Source: Quillaja saponaria (lineage: Eukaryota > Streptophyta > Magnoliopsida > Fabales > Quillajaceae). From it: a stretch of DNA of 64,000 nucleotides. Position numbers and translations under genes: made by a program. Below, one piece after another: positions 57,956 through 64,000 of this stretch (position 1 is the first letter of the stretch; the number at the start of each line of letters is the position of its first letter). Under the pieces are notes generated by a model that did no database searches, was not told where the DNA came from, and saw nothing but the letters and a program-made list of their open reading frames with translations. The stretch covers positions 15,748,001 to 15,812,000 of the forward strand of contig CM055612.1 of NCBI GenBank assembly GCA_029379385.1, read 5' to 3'.

Positions 57956-60370
57956 TTAAGATTGTGTAATGTTAGGACAATTTTTACGATTGTGTCCCTC
58001 CTGCCTACATAAACCACACCTATGTTGCCTTATGGACTCTATAATGTCCATCTCATTATGAATGCGATTTGTTTTCGGCCTACCTTTCTTTTGCAATTTG
58101 GACATGTCGAGAAGCACGTAGGGGAACTGGAATTCTGGCCAATAATCATTGTGCATCACTAGGTTGAATTGTGGAGTGTATACAAGCTTCTGATTTCTCA
58201 GTTTATACCACTCCCCAATAAAGTTGTTATAGTTTAGATGCATGCTTGCACAAGCTGCTATAACATGCACGCACGGGATCATGTATTGCTGGGGTTTATT
58301 GCATGTGCACGTTCTTTCATTTAAACGCACAATGTGCTGGTTGCCGCCCTTTTGGGCTTGCCATCCACGAAATTGTGTCTTTATTTCAATTATCCCCAAA
58401 CCGGTATGAAATTGTCTCAACTCGTGTCCACCTGCTCTTTCTGCCCAATTTTGGATTTTGTCTATAGTGTCAGTTGTGTATTTATTGCTAGCATTTAGCT
58501 GAGCATTAATCTTCTCCCGATGTTCCATGAAATATTTAACACACCTGTAAAATGTCAACTACACCAGTGCAGTGATTGGGACTTGTCGCGCTCCCTTCAA
58601 GACATTGTTCATGCACTCCCCCAAGTTCGTGGTCATGAAGTCAAAGCGGTGACCTCCGTCATGTGCCAATGCCCACTACTCCAACGGAATTCTACCAATC
58701 CATGCAGCATACTCAGAGTTCATGCGGACAAACTTCTCGAAATATTTATCGAACTTGCATTTTTGAGTTTGACTAGCAATGTGGATGAGGAGATTTTTTG
58801 CTTTCAAATTCTTGTGGGTCTTATGAAAGTTGCTTGCAATGTGCCTAACACAAAAATGGTGATACCCATAAGGCTCAGTCCAACCATTCCAAGGATCTGA
58901 AGCAGCAACAATTATCCCGGCATGACGGTCAGATATTAAACAAACACCCACCCGTTGCATTACATGCATACGAAGCAAACTTAAAAACCATTCTCAGCTA
59001 TCCGTGTTCTCCTCCTCAACAACTGCAAATGCAACTGGAACTAAACTATTGTTACCATCAATAATAGTTGCAACTAACAATTTTCTCGTGTATTTTGCAC
59101 AGAGGAATGTGTCGTCAATCTGATGAATTGGTCTACAATGATGGAAGGCCTAGATAGATGGCCTAAAAGCCCAAAATACTGGCTGGAATATAACCTGTCC
59201 AAGATTATTAGTTGGATTCACTTTCCATTTGAAGCGTGTTCTAGGATTGGTGACACAAAGTGCATTTAAATATCTAGGAAGGTCATTGTAGGATTCCTCC
59301 CAATTACCAAACACAAGATTTATTGCTTTCTTCTTCGCTTTGAATATTTTGCTCAAACTTGGACTATAATGGAAGTGATCTTTTATCATTGTAAGCAACA
59401 TAGCTCTTGGTGTAGTAGGGTCTTCATTGATAGTATTTTTGATATATTCAGCAATGATCCCCTTGTCCAAACTATAATGATCCTAAGTCATTCTGCTATA
59501 AACACAGCTGTGAGTGACATCCAACTTCATAATCTGAAACTTTTCAAATCTTTTACTAGAATGTCCTCGCAACCCTGTTCATGGAGCTTGCACCTGATAT
59601 CCCATGTGTCCTTTTTGGACTCAACGACTATGAAAGCCACGTAGTTTATAATGTGCCAGTATTTAATAGTTTTTTTTAACTCAGCCTTTGTGTTGAACAG
59701 CATGCCATTGTAAAATTCATTATGCAACTCCCATTGTGCATTTGGAACAATAACAGGGTTTACTGCACGTGCCCTGGCAATGTTCACTTCCGTGTAGAAG
59801 GGATTCGGAACATATTCGCCAAATAAATCTTCTTCAGGAGCCTCAATAATATCATCATCATCCACTTCAATGTTAAAATGAGGATCAACATTCAAATCAG
59901 GGATATCTTCTCCATCGCCAATAACATCATTTATACCAGGCGCTTCTGAGTAATTCATCTGTGAATGCGGCCTAAGAAATGCTAATGCTTCTCCTGCAAC
60001 ATGAGAACTGAGCTGATCATATTGCTGCCTCGAAGATTAGGATTCCATGAATATGTTTTCAGGAACCGGGTCAAGTGTGTTATGACTCAGAACACAAGGC
60101 AGGGACTCATCTCTAAGATAAATCCAGGGCCTTGCATACTGGCATGCTGTACAAGTTCTCATCATCAGCTACTGCAACTAGACTATAGCGGGTTGAATTA
60201 TTAATAGTATTTGGAAATCGACAAATTATAGTCAGGTACTCTCTTCTTCTATCAACCTTTAAGGACTTGCATAGACGAGCATGAAACTCTGCATACTTGA
60301 TATGCTTGGGTACATGAATGCACTTAACGAGACCTGAATCGTATTCAAGTCCGTTCAAACCAGTACGCAT
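57956..60370 (-). pseudogene. MULE transposase (MuDR/MURA-like), full length but disabled
   Basis: The reading path covers about 805 codons. The N-terminal part (MRTGLNGLEYDSG to DDENLYSM) is a PB1-like region. An acidic linker follows (IEVDDDDIIEAPEEDLFGEY), then the MuDR N-terminal domain (MLFNTKAELKKTIKYW, VVESKKDTWDIRCK). The catalytic part has HQIDDTFLCAKYTRKLL and VCLISDRHAG (two Asp), the CxxH of HFCVRHIASNF, and TTNLGECMNNVLKGAR with the conserved Glu. A SWIM finger (CTCNKPQQYMIPCVH, pattern CxCx9CxH) and a C-terminal knuckle (CGLCRQEGHNRKNC) complete it. Damage: frameshifts near 60140 and 59540, and six stops; at least four fit Gln or Trp codons hit by C-to-T or G-to-A. Such enzymes cut and paste MULEs by binding their terminal repeats. 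Confidence 0.92.
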
Positions 60371-61987
60371 TTCACCATTAATGCTTGAAAATATTATAAA
60401 ATTTCCTCCTTATATTGTTAATGAATTCACTAATTTACATAGATTAACTATAGACTATTAATCATAATAGATGATTCAAATTATAATACCCAAATTACTA
60501 ATTAATTCAAACACCATAATTAATTCAAATTAAAACTATCCAAATTACTAATTAATTCAAAAAACACAAATTTATTAATTATAATTTATATTTTAAATTA
60601 ATTATATTAAAATATTATGGATTATAAATATTATAAATGGGACATAAAAATATTAATTTTGCCTATTATGAATTAATTAAATAATAAAAAATATGATTAA
60701 ACATGAAACATAAAAATACTATCTATAAATTAATTACATTAAAACATATAAATACAAAAAAATCTATTTAAAATATTTAATATTAATTATTATGAATTAA
60801 TTAAATTTTAATTTCCTAATAAATATATTAATTAATTAATGATCATAAATATATTAATATAAATTTCCCAATAAAAATACTATTTATAAATTAGTCACTA
60901 ATTTTAAAATAAAATTACTATTTCTTATAAAGTAATAAAATCACTATTTATCATAGGTATATTACTTACCATAATTATTATGAATTAATTAAATTTTAAT
61001 TTCCTAATAAATATATTAATTAATTAATGATCATAAATATATTATTATAAATTTCCCAATAAAAATACTATTTATAAATTAGTCACTAATTTTAAAATAA
61101 AATTACTATTTCTTATAAAGTAATAAAATCACTATTTATCATAGATATATTACTTACCATAATTATTATGAATTAATTAAATTTAATTTCCTAATAAATA
61201 TATTAATTAATTTAAAACTATCCAAATTACTAATTAATTTAAACATCAAAAATTTATTAATTATAATATATATTTTTAATAAATTATATTAAAATATTAT
61301 GATTTCATCTTTAAGTTAGTTGTAAATATTAAATTTACCAATTACTCTACTTTAAATAATAATAAATATCATTACACATTAAAACATAAAAATACTATCT
61401 ATAAATTAATTACATTAAAACATACAAATACAAAAAAATCTATTTATAATATTAAATATTAATTAATTATGCTCAAATAATAAAATCACTATTTATCATA
61501 GGTATATTACTTACCATAATTATATCATAAATATATTACTTACCATAATTATTATGAAATAATTATATTTTATTTTTTAATAAATACATTAATTAATAAA
61601 TATTATAAATTTACTAAAAAATTACTAATTAATTTAAAAACCATCCAAATTACTAGTTAATATAAACGTCATAAAATTATTAATTATTTCAAATCTTAAA
61701 TATTACTATTTTAAGTCAAACAAAATTACTAACTAATTTAAACGTCACAAAATTACTAATTAATTTAAATGTCCCATAATTACTATTTTAAACTTATAAA
61801 TATGATTTATTAATTTAAACCTGAAAAAATTAATAATTTATCATATCATAAATATACTAATTATTGCAATTATCATAAAAATTAAAATTTCAACAATTAT
61901 AATGTAAAACTACTGCAAATATAGGTACATGTATACAACAATGATAAATACAACTTTCTACAAAATTAATTCTTCTTTATGACTTAC
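60371..61987 (-). other. A/T-rich leader intron of the MULE transposase, with 188-bp repeats
   Basis: It lies between the donor at 61987 and the coding start, and is extremely A/T-rich. A 188-bp unit starting TAATTATTATGAATTAATT is directly repeated at 60784 and 60972, with a partial third copy at 61160. No reading frame is supported. The intron interpretation rests on splice-site sequence alone. Confidence 0.5.
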
Positions 61988-62047
61988 CAGGTAAAAAGCA
62001 AATGAGCAAAAAGTATCAACACCAGCAACGGGATGTCAACAACAATC
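61988..62047 (-). other. Predicted 5' untranslated exon 2 of the MULE transposase
   Basis: On the minus strand TTTTTTTAG precedes and GTAAGTC follows a 60-base stretch that is less A/T-rich than its surroundings. Both sites fit plant splice consensus. Confidence 0.45.
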
Positions 62048-62369
62048 CTAAAAAAACATAAATAAACTTAGAATAATAAAATATATATATCGATTTTAAC
62101 ATTAAATGGTTTATGTAATTTCTATTTTATATTTTATTTTAAAAAAATTAAATGGTATACGTAATTTAACTAATTATTATTGATTAAATATTACTAATTA
62201 TAATAAATAATATTAATTATAATTTCATTAATTGTAATATATATAATAATATATATGATTAAAATTTGTAAAAATAATAGATTGTAAATAAATTTTTTAT
62301 TGATTAAATAATTTAATTTAACTAATAATAATAATAATAATTTTTTAAACAAAAAATTTTATAACTTAC

Positions 62370-62593
62370 CAAGATTTTGCTGCAAAGAAACACAAATACT
62401 GCGAAGAAGAATGAAATAAGAGATTAAGGAAATGAGGGATGAAGGAAATGAGAGATCAAGGAACAATGGTATGAAGAAAATGAGGGAGGAAATGAGATAT
62501 TTGTAGTAGGAGAGCTCTCTTATGGTTGTGTGGTGAGGAGTGAAAGAAAAAAAGTAGAGGGGAAGGGGAAAGTAGAGCATGCATGCATGCTCT
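62370..62593 (-). other. Predicted 5' untranslated exon 1 and promoter region of the MULE transposase
   Basis: On the minus strand a pyrimidine-rich leader (CTTTCACTCCTCACCACAC, CTCATTTCCTCCCTC) ends with CAAAATCTTG and a perfect GTAAGT donor at 62369. The 20-bp palindrome at 62574-62593 lies at its upstream edge. A 118-codon minus frame (62359-62715) overlaps but is low-complexity and crosses the donor, so it is not taken as a gene. Confidence 0.45.
62574..62593. promoter_or_regulatory. 20-bp palindrome with overlapping RY (CATGCA) motifs
   Basis: AGAGCATGCATGCATGCTCT is a perfect palindrome. CATGCA(TG) is the plant RY element bound by B3-type seed regulators. It sits between the right terminal repeat and the transposase leader. 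A regulatory role is inference. Confidence 0.5.
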
Positions 62594-62673
62594 GCAAAAT
62601 TAAAATTATTGAACGTAGGGGGCAGGGGTAGGCTTGCAGCAGGTATGAGGGGATAGGCTGCCAGAAGGGGGTA

Positions 62674-62940
62674 GCCCGTGGGGGGACAAAACGTGGAATG
62701 AAACCGAGTTTTCAAAACTCGGTTTCAGGGCTCAATTAATTTGGTTGTCGTGGGCCCGTGAGATGTGTGTTATGGGGTCCATGAGGTGACATGGCATGGT
62801 GAGTCGGACCAGAAAACGGGTTTTGAAAATACAGTTTCAGAGTTTACTCCATTTTGGCTATTAAAGTAAAAAATTTACCATTCTGTACAAAAATTTTAGG
62901 ACTTGGACCCTTTTGTCCAAAATCCTGCAAAATTACTCCC
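62674..62940. repeat. Right terminal inverted repeat of the MULE
   Basis: It is the reverse complement of 52878-53146 with about 10-15% differences by eye, and ends GCAAAATTACTCCC. It includes the perfect palindrome at 62700-62726: GAAACCGAGTTTT, a central C, then AAAACTCGGTTTC. Confidence 0.92.
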
Positions 62941-62949
62941 ATTTTTCAT
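62941..62949. repeat. Probable 9-bp target-site duplication of the MULE (right)
   Basis: ATTTTTCAT follows the right terminal repeat and matches ATTTTTAAT at 52869-52877 with one difference. Confidence 0.6.
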
Positions 62950-63088
62950 ATCTTTATATATATATGTATTCTCTCACTTCAATTATTATTATTTTTTTCT
63001 TTGTTGGCACCTTAATTCCAAAATAAATAAATAAAATATTATAGTCAAAGTTATGAAAACTCATGGTGTCAAATAAATTTTGAAATGT

Positions 63089-63092
<4 letters not shown>

Positions 63093-63131
<39 letters not shown>
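63093..63131. repeat. AT microsatellite
   Basis: About 39 bases of alternating A and T inside the right remainder of LTR copy E. Confidence 0.9.
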
Positions 63132-63132
<1 letters not shown>

Positions 63133-63266
63133 AAGTAACTATTTATCTACTTTACTTTTATTCTTATTTGTTATAGTTTTACCTATAAACGGGAATTATA
63201 CACCAAAATTTTAAAACAACTTACTAACATATCGATAACAAATTATTAACGTATTGGGTTATCACA

Positions 63267-64000
63267 AATATATTGGATGTCACTCTTCCCAATGATTGTC
63301 ACTAGCTGAAAAATTGTGTATAGGCTCTTTTGAGCTATTGGTTATGATGGTGGGTGATAGCTTCTTCCGTGTTGAAGGCAATGAGCTCCTCTTGATTTTG
63401 GTGACTTCGTGCATGAAGATTTTCCTGAAATAAATTTATAATCGCGACTGAAAAGCCAAATTCAATAGAAAATTTGTTAAATCCATATATATGAGAATAT
63501 TTTGCTGAAAATAAACAATAATATATAATTTTTTAAATATAAGTTGTACAAATTCGCGGGTTACCCTTCACTGGGAGTTCAACCATTTGAATTTGAAATT
63601 AACTTCGACCTATAGGTAGCTTGCTATGTAGGGGAGGAATATATTCCTCTTGTGGTCATTATTTGACCTCCATATTTATTATTTGGCTTACAATACAAGC
63701 ATATAATTGTTCTCCAAATAACAATTTTTCTCCAAATAACCTTAAATAAAAATTTCCTTTAGTAGCATACTTGTGTAAATTTTACAAATATACTTTTAAA
63801 AAATATATAATCATGTATTTAAGCGAGCAACGATAAGCATAATGCAATTAAACAATTAAGTAATTATATAAATATATAAAAATTTAGGGGCTAGATTGTT
63901 GAAAAGTCTATGTAGTAATCCAATTAAATCAAAGGAGAAATTACAATAAGTGATAGAGCAATTTAGAGCACTTAAACGGAGCAATTAAAAAGAATAAGAA
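63267..64000. other. Unassigned A/T-rich DNA
   Basis: This is sequence beyond the family T LTR. I see no gene, terminal repeat or other feature that can be supported. Confidence 0.5.

Larger units (their letters stand above)
52878..62940 (-). mobile_element. Mutator-like element (MULE) with transposase, PMD gene and a third ORF
   Basis: The element is 10,063 bp, bounded by ~270-bp inverted repeats and a near-perfect 9-bp target duplication. All three genes read leftward: transposase (60370-57956), plant-mobile-domain gene (57656-55807) and ORF3 (55062-54439). Long A/T-rich, internally repeated regions lie between the genes and each terminal repeat. The element sits inside family T LTR copy E. 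Transposases of this type joined to PMD genes are known in plants. All genes here carry stops and frameshifts, so this copy cannot encode its own proteins, but the ends are well kept and it could in principle be mobilised in trans. Confidence 0.9.
49617..63266 (+). repeat. Family T LTR, copy E, split by a 10-kb MULE
   Basis: It starts TGTCACACCCTCAAATGAAG and ends TATTGGGTTATCACA (compare ATATTAGGTTATTACA in copy C), with the MULE at 52878-62940 in between. Without the MULE it is about 3.6 kb, of which about 0.64 kb is the extra two copies of the 321-bp repeat. Family blocks are in order: GTGTCGATAGG (50035), AACTCAGTGAGT (50127), CCACCGGAGCTGAGCAC (50413). The flanking 5-mers GATAT and AATAT match at 4 of 5 positions, which could be a target duplication. 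Confidence 0.75.

Noticed and set aside
58520..58900. 126-codon plus-strand frame
   Set aside because: It lies antisense to the transposase catalytic region, which carries the real MULE motifs.
62359..62715. 118-codon minus-strand open frame at the right MULE end
   Set aside because: It is pyrimidine-rich leader sequence, overlaps the terminal repeat, and crosses a consensus splice donor. It is better explained as a 5' untranslated exon.

Overview
This window looks like plant nuclear DNA, most likely from a eudicot. It is visibly A/T-rich, full of poly-A, poly-T and AT microsatellites, and built almost entirely from plant-type transposable elements. These include Ty1/copia and Ty3/gypsy LTR retrotransposons with a tRNA-Met primer site, hAT, CACTA and Mutator-like DNA transposons, and a LINE fragment. 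I found no intact host gene, no tRNA or rRNA gene and no CRISPR array. Nearly every coding stretch is a decayed transposon gene. The layers of nested insertion suggest a gene-poor, possibly heterochromatic segment.

Layout. 1-4095: a copia element that has lost gag and protease, interrupted by a probable solo LTR. 4096-11100: mostly unassigned A/T-rich DNA, with a possible gypsy LTR and acidic reading-frame remnant at 7.4-8.1 kb. 11147-11560: the pol end of a chromovirus. 11636-13952: a complete but non-autonomous copia element (both LTRs, gag and protease only). 14066-17345: a minus-strand copia pol with its 3' LTR, carrying a 900-bp hAT element with a perfect 8-bp target duplication. 18.8-40 kb: a thicket of large gypsy-type LTRs of two related families. 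Family T starts TGTCACACCC or close variants; family X starts TGTCACGGCC. One T copy sits inside a copia LTR. 42-47.2 kb: a LINE end, a 168-bp tandem repeat, a CACTA end, a decayed hAT transposase with BED finger, and a MITE-like element. 49617-63266: another family T LTR, with a 321-bp segment in three apparently identical copies, into which a 10-kb Mutator-like element (MULE) has inserted.

The MULE at 52878-62940 is the most informative object. It has about 270-bp terminal inverted repeats, a near-perfect 9-bp target duplication and three genes, all on the minus strand. In order of transcription they are a full-length MULE transposase, a spliced plant-mobile-domain (PMD) gene, and a short Cys-rich/acidic reading frame (ORF3) with its own TATA box that I cannot assign to a family. 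The transposase and PMD genes are each followed by a similar ~57-bp block that carries AATAAA, suggesting a shared 3'-end signal. The right terminal repeat lies just upstream of a spliced 5' leader for the transposase. All three genes are broken, and most stops can be explained as C-to-T or G-to-A changes of Gln, Trp or Arg codons. The same stop pattern recurs in the copia, hAT and gypsy remnants, as expected for long-methylated, silenced repeats.
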